Source of the DNA: Panicum virgatum
Lineage: Eukaryota; Streptophyta; Magnoliopsida; Poales; Poaceae
Reading direction: 5' to 3'
Assembly (NCBI RefSeq): GCF_016808335.1
Contig: NC_053141.1
Coordinates: 30,206,241-30,270,240, forward strand
Length of the DNA: 64,000 nucleotides
The notes under the pieces are model-generated. The model ran no database searches, was not told the origin of the DNA, and saw nothing but the letters and a program-made list of their open reading frames with translations. The translations under genes were made by a program, and so were the position numbers. Position 1 is the first letter of the stretch. The number at the start of each line of letters is the position of its first letter. Positions 21,240-33,911 of this stretch are shown piece by piece.

Positions 21240-24028
21240 GTGCATTAGGCGGTTACAAATCTTGGCTCTCCATCGAGCCGTGACCATGGTTTAACATCCT
21301 TTATGCTTGCTTCTACAATCTTGATCTTGGTTGGTAGATCTGTGAAGACCTACATGTCATCATAGTCATTGAAGGCCTCCACAACGTTCACACCATCAAC
21401 CCCGATAATAGTCTATTTGTCCGAGGCAACTATGTGCTTCTCATTCTTCTGGCTTGGGTCGACGACATATACAACCTGTGCAACTCGTTTGGCGAGTACC
21501 CAAGGGTCATCTTTGTAGCCAACCTTGGCCAGGTCAAAAATCATCAGGCCGTAGTTGTCCACCTCTACACCTTGTGGGTGTTTGACCCATTGGCACCTAA
21601 ACACAGGAATCTATATGGTCCTTCCATAGTCAAGCTCCCATATGTCCTCTATAAGGCCAAAATATGACCTTGTTTCCCGTCGTATCATCGATGGCGTCTA
21701 TCCAAACTCCACTGTTTTGGCAGACACTTTTCTTATCCTTAGTAGATGTGTAGAATGTATACCCATTAATATCGTATGACTGCCATGTCCTGACCTGTGC
21801 AAAAGGACCCAAAGCCAGCCGTTTCAATGTGATTCCCTCAACAGTTGTTCCCTCCTCTTTGTTTTGGTCCATGAGCCAGGTGGTGAATCGTTGTTTGTGC
21901 TCCTTCATGAACCAAGCCTTTGATCGGCCGTTGCTTTCTGCGCGAACAATATTAAAGTGCTGCTCGATGAACGGAGACATAATCTCCAACTGGTGTAGGA
22001 CATTGAAATGAGCGCTTGCCACTTGATGGTATGCCCTATCAACGAATGTTTTCCTCCCCCTCGTTCCTTTCCCTTCTAACTTTCCCGTGTGATGAGATGC
22101 AATCACGCCAATACCTTTCTTGTCCACCAAGTAATCCTGATAGCATTCTACAATCACTTCGGTGCAGTAAGCCTCTATCATGAACCCCTCAGGACAAGCA
22201 CAATTGAGAACATAGCGGTTTAGAGTTGCCATGAAACGCTTGTATGCCCACATTTCATGTAAGTAGGTAGGACCAAGTGCATGGATCTGGTCGACCATAT
22301 GTACCATGAGGTGTGGCATTATGTTGAAAAGTGATGGAGGAAAACACATCTCTAGCTAGGCCATAGTCTCCGTGCAGAACTGTTGCAGTGAATCCAATTC
22401 ATCTAAACGAATTTCCTTTTGCGAGATTTTGCTGAAGAAGTAGACCATCTGAGTTAATACCATACGCACAAATGCAGGCCTGGCAACCCTTATAGCAACC
22501 ACGAGGAATATCATTAGCATCATGTGACAATTGTGAGGGTTGTATCCGCTTAGCGATAAATCTTTCATGGATACTAGCATCTTTATTTTAGATGACAGCC
22601 CGGTTGGCAGCATAATTTTCCCATTCGCATGTTCCACGAGGTGGAGGTCACTTCTTATTCCCATGTTTACCAGGTCCCAACGTGACCTCAAGCCATCCTT
22701 TGTCTTGCCTTTTACAGCCATCAACAAACAGATAGTGCTATCGAACACGTTCTTCTTTATGTGCATAGCATCGACGGCATGTGGAACCTCCAAGTCCTTC
22801 CATCATGGCAAATACTTAAAGAACATTGACATCTTCTTGAAAGGCACGCCCTCTACAGGGGTTTTAGTTATCTTGATCTTCTTGCCATAGCTGATGTTAA
22901 TCTTCCTTACCATATCAAAAACATATTTGCTGTTGTGTCTTCTTATTGGTATTGAACCTGACTCTGCCTTACCATCAAAGAGGGCGTAGAATGCCTTCCT
23001 GTGGTATTTGTGCCTTTCAACAAGGAACCGGCAGTACTTCAGATACACAAATTTTTTTGAACCATCCAGGTACACAAACATCGTGCCATCCAGCCATACT
23101 AAACATCCCGTCTTTCCTTTGATCTGTCCAGAGATCGAGAACAATGCAGGGTAGTCATTGATGGTAACAATTATAATTCCATTGCATGTGAAGTGGTCCT
23201 TAGCATACTCATCCCACATTCGCACACCCTCATTCCAAAGCTTCACCATATCAGCCATCCATGGCTCAAGGAAGAAATCTATATCAATGCCCGGTTGTTT
23301 CGGCCCTTGTATCAGAATACACAACATTATGTACTTCCTCTTCTGGCAAAGCCAGGTCGGTAGGTTGTATATGGTCAATATAACTGCCCATGTGTTGTGT
23401 ATGCTGTTTCTTTCCCCAAAAGGATTCATTCCTTGTGTCCTTAGTGCAAACCTCACATTCCTTGGGTCCTTCGCAAACTCGGGGTACATCTCATCAAACC
23501 TTTTCAACTGTGTGCCATCGGCCGGGTGTGAAAGCTTACCCTCGTCCTGAATCCGCTCTTCATGCCACCAACACATCAGCTTTCCTTCTCGAGGGTTTGC
23601 AAACATACACCTTAAGCGGTCGATTGGATTGAGATACCACATACCAATTTGGGGAATCTCCTCTTGTTCTCGTCTATGCCTAAGCATGTATCTTCTTTGG
23701 AAGGTTCAGGCACACCCTTTTTCTTCCTCTTCTTCCATTTTGAGGATGCTTGATCGTCGTCCTTGTAAATGTCATTCTGCTTGTAACGGCTAGTGCCACA
23801 TGGTGGACATTTCTCTAGTTTCCCAAATGTTTCCCCTCGATATAGTATGCAGTAGTTCGGGCATGCGTGTATTCTCTCAATTCCCATTGTCAATGGGCTA
23901 ATGATCTTCTTTGCCTGGTACGTGTTCTCAGGCACAAAGTTAGGCTTCGAAAGCAACCAGGATAAGAGTTTCATCAGATCGTTGAAGCTAGAGTCAGACC
24001 ACCCGTACTTGGCCTTCAGAATACATGT
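21240..24028 (-). pseudogene. CACTA tnp2-like transposase, A1 copy (N-terminus deleted)
   Basis: From the 5' end (24028): WSDSSFNDLMKLLSWLL, IHACPNYCILYRGETF and LEKCPPCGTSRYK of the Transposase_21 family. Next come GERNSIHNTWAVILTIYNLP, DFFLEPWMADMVKLWNEG and CNGIIIVTINDYPA of the catalytic region, then VPHAVDAMHIKKNVFDS. DUF4218-type (YVLNCACPEGFM) and DUF4216-type (YTFYTSTKDKKSVCQNSGVW) segments close it. The enzyme would cut and move the element. Lesions are a 710-bp deletion removing the Transpos_assoc domain, a 1-base deletion near 23641, TGA at 22803-22805, TAG at 22356-22358 and a 1-base insertion near 21670. The last three are shared with A2. Confidence 0.9.
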
Positions 24029-24245
24029 GCTTATAAAAACATACGTTTAAAAAACTTGAATTTCGTACGTTGTAAACGTACACCTATGTTGCTTGGTTCG
24101 ATTAAAATATATATAGACGTTAAACACATGCTTGGGTTTTCTTAAGATCCAAAGACAGTACATATATAAGAGTATATTGAGTATTTTCACTAATTATTTT
24201 AATATTACTAGCTAGATGTTGTACCACAACGAAAAAGTAAAACTT

Positions 24246-24620
24246 TAAATGGTCCTCCAAGATGTATCGATGCATGGATTGATTGAAAGTTAATAATAAG
24301 AAGAAATAGAAAAAAGATTTTTAATGGTCCTCCAGAAAGTATGGATTTATAGGTTGAATAAAGTGGGACATAGGTTAATAATAAGAAAAAATAAAAAAAT
24401 AAATGATCCTCCAAAAGGAATCGATGCACAAATTGATTGCGGTGGGAGGTGGGTTAACAATACGTAAAAATAAAATAAAAAAATAAATGTTCCTCGGTGA
24501 GGAATCGATGCATGGATTGACTGTGGTGGGAGGTGTGTTAATAATAAGGTAAAATAAATAAAGAGAATTTAAATGATCCTCTATGAGGAATCGATGCATG
24601 GATTGATTGCGGTGGGAGAT
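24246..24620. repeat. minisatellite upstream of NLR copy 2
   Basis: Same 70-80-bp units (GGAATCGATGCATGGATTG, GGTGGGAGGTGGGTTAA) as at 17646-18015 and 51376-51735, with small length differences between arrays. Confidence 0.75.
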
Positions 24621-24818
24621 GGGTCACCAATGGCTACTAATAATCATGGATATAAATAGAAGGCGAGATGTTTCTGATTATTGTGGGATTTTCTAGACTT
24701 TTTTCTTTTTTTCTAGAGCGCTTCATAAGCCGTGCATGCTTTTCATCTCCAATTAGTAATAGTAAGATGCTCAGTTGCAGTTGTTCTCATCCACAACTAC
24801 AAACCATTTCAATGTCCC

Positions 24819-25140
24819 AGTTACAACTAGGATCATTAAAACCGTTGCATCTAGGACCGACGAGGCGATTGCAATTACAACTAAGGAATATACTCAGTCG
24901 CAATTAGCCAGATCCCGTGCGTGACTGCAACCGCTTCACTGCCGCCGTAATTACAACTAGGATCTTTAAATCGGTTGCAACTAGGACCAATAAAGCGATT
25001 CCAGTTACAACTAGAGAATATGCTGAGTTGCAATTGGCCTGACACCACAATTGCAACCGCTTCAATACCCTGGTTACAACTATGATTATTAAGCATGTTG
25101 CGACTTAGCTCGGACCAGTAAGACGAGTGCAATCCGGCTT
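24819..25140. repeat. three-unit tandem repeat upstream of NLR copy 2
   Basis: Same 115-140-bp units (GTTACAACTAGGAT-like) as at 18204-18535 and 51928-52245. Confidence 0.7.
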
Positions 25141-25999
25141 AGTTAGTTACATGACAGAGGGTAACTAAAAAAGTAATTACTCTCGTGCAACTAGCTTACT
25201 ATCCTAGTATATGTTTTGTTCTAACCAAAGACTACTCAAGTCCTTTGTTTTGTTTTTTCTTGCTCGATCCATACTCCTGTTAAGTTCATCAATTACCATC
25301 AACATCCACACTTTCTGCTTTCAGTGCAACTGTTTTCAGTAAATAAAAATGTATTATTATCCTGCCTATTGTTAGGTACTAAATCCAGGAACTCAGAAGT
25401 CACACATCACAAGTAGGAAATAAGAGTAATTAGAGTTGATTCGTCCGAGCTAGAGGCTATGGTATGTTCATGTTGAGGAACTAATCAGACATCTGTTCGA
25501 GATCCTCATCTGCTCCTTTGTGAATCGAGGCTATGGTACGTTAATCTTAAACACTGTTACCTTTCTCTTTTACATGCTCCAAAGTACGAAATCCCCTCGT
25601 ATATATAATGCTTCTTGTTTCATGTGATAACAGGAACAAGAAGGCTAGACGAGACTGTTTGCGGCCACAATTGTGCAGCTCAAAGACTAAAAGGCTAAAG
25701 AGCTCAGCTTCAGGCTAGCAGTCTACCTGTTTTCCCAGGTCAGACATCAATGTCATCAACTACTGTTTCATATAGGTGTATCAGATGGTGCCAGTCATAC
25801 ATCATGTTAGCAAAATAACAAAGAAACAATCATGCATGAAAAAAGCGCCATAGGATTCAGTTAGTTTGGAACATGCATAACCCATAATTTATTGAGAGTA
25901 CAGCTAGTTTTTGCAGATCATTTTTTTTGTTTCGAAAGTAGCAGCTCATGTTCAATTTGGTCTGCAAGATTTTTGGGAAAGGAGACACTTTCAAAATAA

Positions 26000-28900
26000 A
26001 TGATGGCCAGTATCAAAGGTGCTGCTGTGTCTGCAATTTTGAAAATTTTGGCAAACAAGTTAGCTCCATCGATGTTGAAGCAGTACAGCTCTATAGTGGG
26101 TGTGACAATGGATCTCCAGGATCTCAAGGGTCGATTTGAGGATATCAGCTCCTGGCTAGAAAAAGCAGGATGTAAAACAACGGATAATGATCAATTTTTC
26201 ATCAGAAAATTGAAACACGTCGCATACGACGTTGATGATATTGTTGATGAGTTCCATCTAGAGGCTGAGAAGCATGAAGCTGAAGTTGCCAACAATATTG
26301 TGTCAAAATGTCTCTGCACAAAACCAAAATCATATATGTTTCAATTCAAGGCTGCCCTCAAGATCAAGGCTATAAAGAATAGATTTGATGCAATAGTGAA
26401 GCAAAGAACTGACTTCAGTGCAATAGTAAACAGTTTGCCGGAAGGTCATCCTGTTCCACACATGAACAGGACTGCCAAGGCAACTCCAACAGTGCCAAAT
26501 GTTGCTGTGGCATCAATAATATGTGGAAGAGAGCGAGAAAAGCAGGAAATAATATCTAAACTGGTGGACAAAAATAACCAACAGATAATCAAGATAGTCT
26601 CCATAATTGGGCTTGGTGGCTCTGGGAAAACTGCCTTGTCTAACCTAGTTTTCGGTGATGGTAACACCGTAAAGGATCATTTTGAAGTAAGAATATGGGT
26701 TCATGTGCCCCAAGAATTTGATGTCCAACAGCTTATGATGAAGATGTTTGAAGCCATTACTTATCAAAAATCTGAACATCATTCCATACAGAACATAATT
26801 CAAACTATAGCAGATACATTGACTGGAAAGAGGTATTTGCTTGTATTAGATGATGTCTGGACTGTGGACCGAAGTCAATGGGAAGATTTTATGTTATATA
26901 TAAAGAGAGGAGCACCTGGAAGTAGTATTTTGTTGACAAGTCGCAACAGAAATGTTGCAGAAGCAGTGGAATCAACAGATCTGTCGAAGTTGTCGTCCTT
27001 GTCTAAGGATGATACCTGGACAGTGTTCACTCAGATCATTGGTGAGGACATAAAAGGTTTGGACTCTGAATTATTGGAAGTTGGGAGAGAGATTGTGAAT
27101 AAATGTGGTGGGGTGCCACTTGCAATTAAAGTTCTTGCAAATGTCCTTCGTGGCAAGACACGTATAGAACAATGGAAGGCCGTGAGAGACAGTAATCTAC
27201 TAGATGCTGAGGATAAAGAGCATAGAGTATTAGCAAGCTTGATGTTGAGCTATTCCCATTTACCATCCCATCTGAAACGGTGCTTCACAATATGTTCATT
27301 GTTTCCTAAAGGCCTTCCGCTCGATAAACAACAATTGGTTGACCAATGGATTGCTCACAATGTGATTAGTTTGACTCATGGTTACAATTGCTTGGAGGAT
27401 GTTGGCGACGAGTGCTTCAATTCACTTGTGCAAGTTTCTTTTCTCCAGGATGTGAAGGAATATTTTGGGAGAGTGTGTTACGAGATGCATGATTTGCTTC
27501 ATGATCTTGCCCAGTTCATCTTGGATGAGCAAATTTCAACTAATGTGCCAAAGGATGCAACCAGTTCCACAAAATACCACAAATACTTTTCCTTAGTTCA
27601 ACAGCCAAAAAAACCTTTGCCTAGAATGTTTTTCAAGAATGCACGTGCTATATATGTTGATGGTGGTGATTGTGATGATATAATATTCAACAAGGCCAAG
27701 AATGCAAAGCACTTGTGCAGTATCATTGCAAACAATAATCTATCGACAACAATGCTCACTGCCATATTTCAGACAAAACATTTGAAATATCTTGAGATGT
27801 CAAGATTGCAATGTGAATCACTCCCTGAAACTATGTCAGATATTTGGAGCCTGCAAGCTCTGCATCTAGAATGTAGTAGCCTTCTCGAGTTGCCCAAATC
27901 TATTGGTAAGCTGCAAAAGTTAAGAACACTGAACCTATCATGGTGTATGAAGCTAAAGTTTTTACCAGATTCAATTGGTGACTGTAATATGCTTTCAAGC
28001 ATTTATCTTTGCCAGTACATGGAGCTTGCAGCCTTGCCAAATTCTATTGGTAGAAATAAAAAGCTAAGAGTTCTTAAACTAGATCATACCAAGATTAAGG
28101 AGCTACCTGTAGTTATAACAAAATTGAGAAATCTACAATGTTTGAGTCTACGTAATTGTTATAGGCTGGTAGAGTTGCCCAAAGGCATCGGAAATTTGGA
28201 TAAGCTTCAAGTTTTGAACCTAGAATATTGTGTGCAGCTGGTAGAGCTACCTAAAGACATTAACAACTTGGAGAAGCTTCATGTTTTGAACTTGGAAAAT
28301 TGTGGGGAACTGGTAAATCTACCTGAAGGCACTAGCAAGTTGGAGAAGCTTTAAGTTTTGAACCTCGAAGGCTGTAGGAAGCTGGTAGAGCTGCCTGATG
28401 GCATTGTCAAGTTTGAGAGGCTTCAAGTTTTGAACCTGAAAGATTGTGAAGAATTGAGAGGGATGCCTGTAGGCATTGGACAATTCAGCAGTCAACTACA
28501 AAAGTTGCCCTTATTTGTTGTGGTAACGGTGAAAAGTTTGCTGGAATATCAGAGCTCGCAAATGTAGGTAGGAATAGTGAAGGTCTAATTATCAGAGGTA
28601 TTTCACATGTGTTGGAGAAAGATGATGCACATAAGGCATGCTTGAAAGAGAAGACAAATTTACAGAGGTTGAAGCTAGAATGGAAGATGCATCAGAAAGG
28701 TGAGGTGAACACTGAGTTTTTCTTTAATGAAAAGGTGGACACTATGTTGGAGGAGGCTGTACTTGATGGCCTAGAACCGCCAGCTGGGATTAAAGAGCTA
28801 GAAATTTGTGGGTACTCAGGCGAGAAATATGCATGGTGGATGCATAATCAGGTTGTTGGTACTCAAGTAAAGGGGCAAGCTTGCTTCCAATTTTTGAGGG

Positions 28901-30141
28901 CGATGAAGCTATCTGATTTCCAAGGATTGAAGCATCTACAAGGGCTTGTGGAACTTCCTTGTCTGGAGGAGCTTGAGCTGCACAAGATGCCTTCTCTTGA
29001 GAGCATAAGCTGTGGCCCATTTCCTTCACTGGTGAAGTTATTAATGGATGATCTACCTAGATTGGAAGAAGTGTGGTTGGTAGCAGAGAGGACCATGTCT
29101 GATGGAGAAGAGGGAGGAAACTGCAGCAATTGTGCACCTCACTCGAGACAGGTCCGAGTTGGTAATTGCTTGACATGTCTGAATATATCAAATTGTCTTA
29201 CATTGAAGATCAAGACATTCCTACCTTTGTCTTGTCACCTGAAGCATTGGAAGTTGTCTGAGTGTGCTGGGAAGTGGACCACAGAATCTAATTACCACTG
29301 CCAATTCAATTTCGAGAGGTCCAATTCATTCTTCTATCATAGCCACCTACAAAACACCGGACGTGAGTGGGAGGTGGTGCAACACATGACAGCATGGGAA
29401 TTATTGAAGACTTTTCTCATGGATAATGCACTAGGGGAGCTTCGATATCTACAAGAGCTAAACATTCTGAACTGCTGTCGCCTTAGTAGCCTTCCTCAAG
29501 CAATGGGGCAACTCACATCCCTCCAGGTGCTACGGATAGGAACGTGCGATGGACTTAAGCAGTTGCCGGAATGCTTGGGCGAGCTCTGTTCTCTTCGAAC
29601 TCTACATGTTGAATGGCTGCCCAAAATAAAGAGCCTTCCCCAATCGCTACAGCATCAGCATATCACATCACTTGAGGATCTCAGGATTCATGCATGTCAT
29701 GCACTTCATGAGCTGCCTAAATGGCTGGGAGATCTCTGTGCTCTATGCAAACTCCACATTTCTGGGTTGGATGGGCTGGCTTGCTTTCCCGAATCCATGT
29801 GCCGGCTCACGTCTCCTAAAGAGCTCTACATCGACAGCTGCCCACGCATCACATCCTTTCCGCAGGGGATGGAAAGCCTGGCCTCCCTTGAAAAGCTATG
29901 CATCTCTAGGTTAGGAGGAATCGTATCCTTGCCAGAGGGCATAAAAGGCTTCACCGCTCTGAAGAAATTGGAGATCATTGACTGTCAGGGAATAAAATCC
30001 TTGCCATAGGGTATAAAATGCCTCACCACTCTGAAGAAATTGGTGATCAAGAAGTGCCCTGATCTGGCGAGGCGCTCCGAGGAAGGAAAGGGGAAGGACT
30101 GGCACCTCATTTCCCACATCCCTGATGTGTGGATTGATTGA
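26000..30141 (+). pseudogene. CC-NB-ARC-LRR disease resistance gene, copy 2 (stop in LRR; could make a 784-residue truncated NLR)
   Basis: NLRs are cytoplasmic receptors that detect pathogen effectors and trigger immunity. The first 784 codons (26000-28354) are open. They hold a coiled-coil N-terminus with VDDIVDEFHLEAE (about residue 78, EDVID-like) and the P-loop GLGGSGKTAL (204-213). Then follow LLVLDDVW (280-287), GSSILLTSRN (307), CGGVPLAIK (369), CFTICSLFPKG (428) and the MHD motif (496-498). LRRs start near residue 590. A TAA at 28352-28354, where the repeat pattern expects Gln, interrupts the LRRs. A 1-base deletion near 28525 shifts frame; the rest reads 28609-30009, then TAG at 30007-30009 and a natural-looking TGA at 30139-30141. 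The start is the first of two adjacent ATGs. No intron is evident. A 30-bp in-frame gap relative to copy 3 lies after QTIA near 26815. RGA-like, by inference. Confidence 0.92.
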
Positions 30142-30164
30142 GGTGAGTCATGGGCCCTTTTTTT

Positions 30165-30215
30165 CTACTCCCTCCGAATTTAAATATTTGTCGCGGTTGA
30201 CTTTTTTTGCAACAT
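30165..30215. mobile_element. half of a Stowaway-like MITE
   Basis: TACTCCCTCCGAATTTAAAT followed by ATTTGTCGCGGTTGAC resembles the terminal part of grass Stowaway MITEs (TA target, CTCCCTCCG start). Only one end is present. The same half element follows NLR copy 3 at 57297-57341, so it was duplicated with the gene. Confidence 0.55.
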
Positions 30216-30230
30216 TGAATCATCCGTGTT

Positions 30231-30253
30231 TGTGTGTGTGTGTGTGTGTGTGT
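30231..30253. repeat. (TG)n microsatellite
   Basis: About eleven TG dinucleotides in a row, preceded by an imperfect TG stretch. Confidence 0.95.
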
Positions 30254-30271
30254 ATACAAGAGTGGTTTTTT

Positions 30272-30317
30272 TGGGTATAGCAGGACTTGAACCTGCGACC
30301 TTTAGGTTAAAAGCCCA
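30272..30317 (-). pseudogene. 3' half of a mitochondrial-type tRNA-Lys(UUU)
   Basis: The minus strand has an anticodon arm with loop CTTTTAA (UUU anticodon), the variable region, a T-arm reading GCAGGTTCAAGTCCTGC, and a TATACCCA end. From memory this matches plant mitochondrial trnK. The D-arm and 5' acceptor strand are missing, so it cannot fold as a tRNA. It is read as organelle DNA in the nucleus. Confidence 0.65.
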
Positions 30318-30784
30318 GTTCGAGAGAGGGGGTTTAGGAATTCTATGCCATACAGCAGTATCTACAACCCCTTTTCGGGCTCCGTAGCACCAACGTAGTC
30401 TTAGCCCTAGAACACATGGGGCTTGGAGCACTGATAATAAGTCTGTATGATACTAGGTCAACTGTACCCGGGCAAGTACTCCCCTAATGTGCCGATTGCT
30501 AGCGCATCTAGGGCCCCCCCTTTTTTCCCAGAATGATGACATCAGCATGACCTCCATAGTATCCCCTACGAATAAACTCCTCAGCAGTCCACCTTTCCTT
30601 TTGATGGCTTGGCTTTCTTTTCTGTCGCTCCTATGTAGTGGTCGGAGGTTGACTTGCACAAGGAAAAGAAGAAAGGGAGATCTCTCGTTAGGTCTTGGTG
30701 ATGACCGCCTATGGACTTCTTCCACTTAGCAGCTTCCGACATAGCTTACTCTTAGCTATACTGCTAGGAACCGGATAAAATCAT
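30318..30784. other. possible continuation of a mitochondrial DNA insertion (NUMT)
   Basis: The stretch next to the tRNA-Lys fragment is not AT-rich and has no transposon features. Its texture (CCCGGGCAAGTACTCCCC, GGCTTTCTTTTCTGTCGCTC) resembles plant mitochondrial intergenic DNA. No mitochondrial gene is recognisable, so the call rests mainly on the adjacent tRNA. Confidence 0.35.
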
Positions 30785-31250
30785 ATATCAAAACAACTTC
30801 TGGCATCACCGGAGGGATCGAAACCAACTATCATTTTTTTACCATTTGCTACAGTCACTATCACTGAACTAGTACCGTACTTTCCACTCAACCAAAGAAA
30901 GATAATGGAGAGTTGACCGAAGTGAGCACTACCTTATCGAACCTACAGAAAACCTAATTAAATTTATTTAGGCTCCTAATTTGAAAATACGGGTGTTACA
31001 AACCTACCCCCCTTAAAAGGAATGTTGTCCTCGAGATTCGGCTGGGCTAGCAAAGAGCTGAGAGAATTCTGCCTGTAACTCATCTTCTCTTTCCCAAGTA
31101 GCCTCATCCTCTGCATGATGACTCCACTGAACCTTACACATTCGTATCCTCTTACTCCGAGTAATTCTCTCTAGTGTATCCAAAATTTTGACTGGATACT
31201 CGGTATAAGTCAGATTATCCTGGGTCCGAAGGGATTTGAATTCCACCGCT
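30785..31250 (-). mobile_element. Ty3/gypsy remnant: chromodomain-type end of pol, polypurine tract and partial 3' LTR
   Basis: The minus-strand frame at 31013-31246 encodes LTYTEYPVKILDTLERITRS, KMCKVQW-like (RMCKVQWS) and EDEATWEREDELQ. This is the C-terminus of gypsy integrase in RetroSat2/Tekay-type elements. It is followed by a purine run (minus strand, about 31003-31017) and the LTR start TGTAACACCC (plus-strand 30991-31000). About 215 bp of LTR remain before the sequence changes near 30785. The element is truncated on both sides. Confidence 0.8.
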
Positions 31251-33302
<2,052 letters not shown>

Positions 33303-33911
33303 TTTATCAATGAGTAAAATCCATCTCCGGTCCCTAAACTTGTCACGCTATGTCATCCCAGTCCCTAAAGTCTCAAAGTGACTATCCCAGTCCCTAATCT
33401 ATGTTTGGGTCTCATCGAGGTCCAAACGGGCATAGGGCAGACTCGTTAGCTAACGTGGCACCGGACTCCACAATGACGTTAGCTCGACCTACTATGAAAT
33501 ACGGCAGTTTCCTGCCCAAATCTGAGTGTCAAATAAACTTCCTACAAATAGAAGCATAAAACAATAAAATAAAATCTGAGTGTTAAATTAGCCTCTTTAT
33601 CTCTAGCAACCGTAATACCCATCAATTGCTAGAAACAATTATGATAGAATGAAAAACACGACAACAAAACCATAAATATAACAAGTGAAATTACTATGAA
33701 TTGTAGTAATTATTTGATTTCTACGAATGTATAAAGTGAAAATACATCGGTATTTCACACTCAAAGATTATATTAATTTCCTACCGATACATCAATATTT
33801 CACATAGGAACGTCATCAAATCGACGGTAAGTAACCCGTTGAATGGTGATTTAAACCTATAAGGATTACAGAAGCACTGTTTGCACAATTTCAATCTTTT
33901 TTTTTCTAAAG

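Larger units (their letters stand above)
19661..24175 (-). mobile_element. CACTA element A1 (ends not intact)
   Basis: The element has a subterminal array (19661-19935 and 20780-20925), AT-rich noncoding sequence, and a tnp2-like transposase on the minus strand (21240-24028). It is colinear with A2 (43915-49035). No CACTA terminus is visible at either end: the left side abuts the tnpA-like exon, and the right side stops at GAGTATAT about 24177 and joins the NLR flank. The stretch at 19936-21240 has no gene; it includes a foldback (20324-20406) and two copies of a TTTACTTCTTTTATA-like AT-rich unit of about 115 bp at 20935-21160. Confidence 0.8.
24176..25999 (+). repeat. upstream flank of NLR copy 2
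   Basis: Matches 17573-19155 and 51304-53101. It carries the minisatellite (24246-24620) and the three-unit repeat (24819-25140). Unlike copies 1 and 3 it lacks the first 2.26 kb of flank, joining CACTA A1 directly at 24176. The segment at 25600-25850, missing from copy 1, is present. A promoter cannot be pointed to with confidence; the flank's conservation among copies reflects recent duplication. Confidence 0.85.

Noticed and set aside
28358..30009. A separate LRR-only gene downstream of the stop in NLR copy 2
   Set aside because: The sequence continues the same LRR pattern in frame, then by a single-base shift; it is better explained as the remainder of one broken NLR gene.
30272..30317. 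tRNA gene
   Set aside because: Only the 3' half of a tRNA-Lys is present; no D-arm or 5' acceptor strand, so it cannot be functional.
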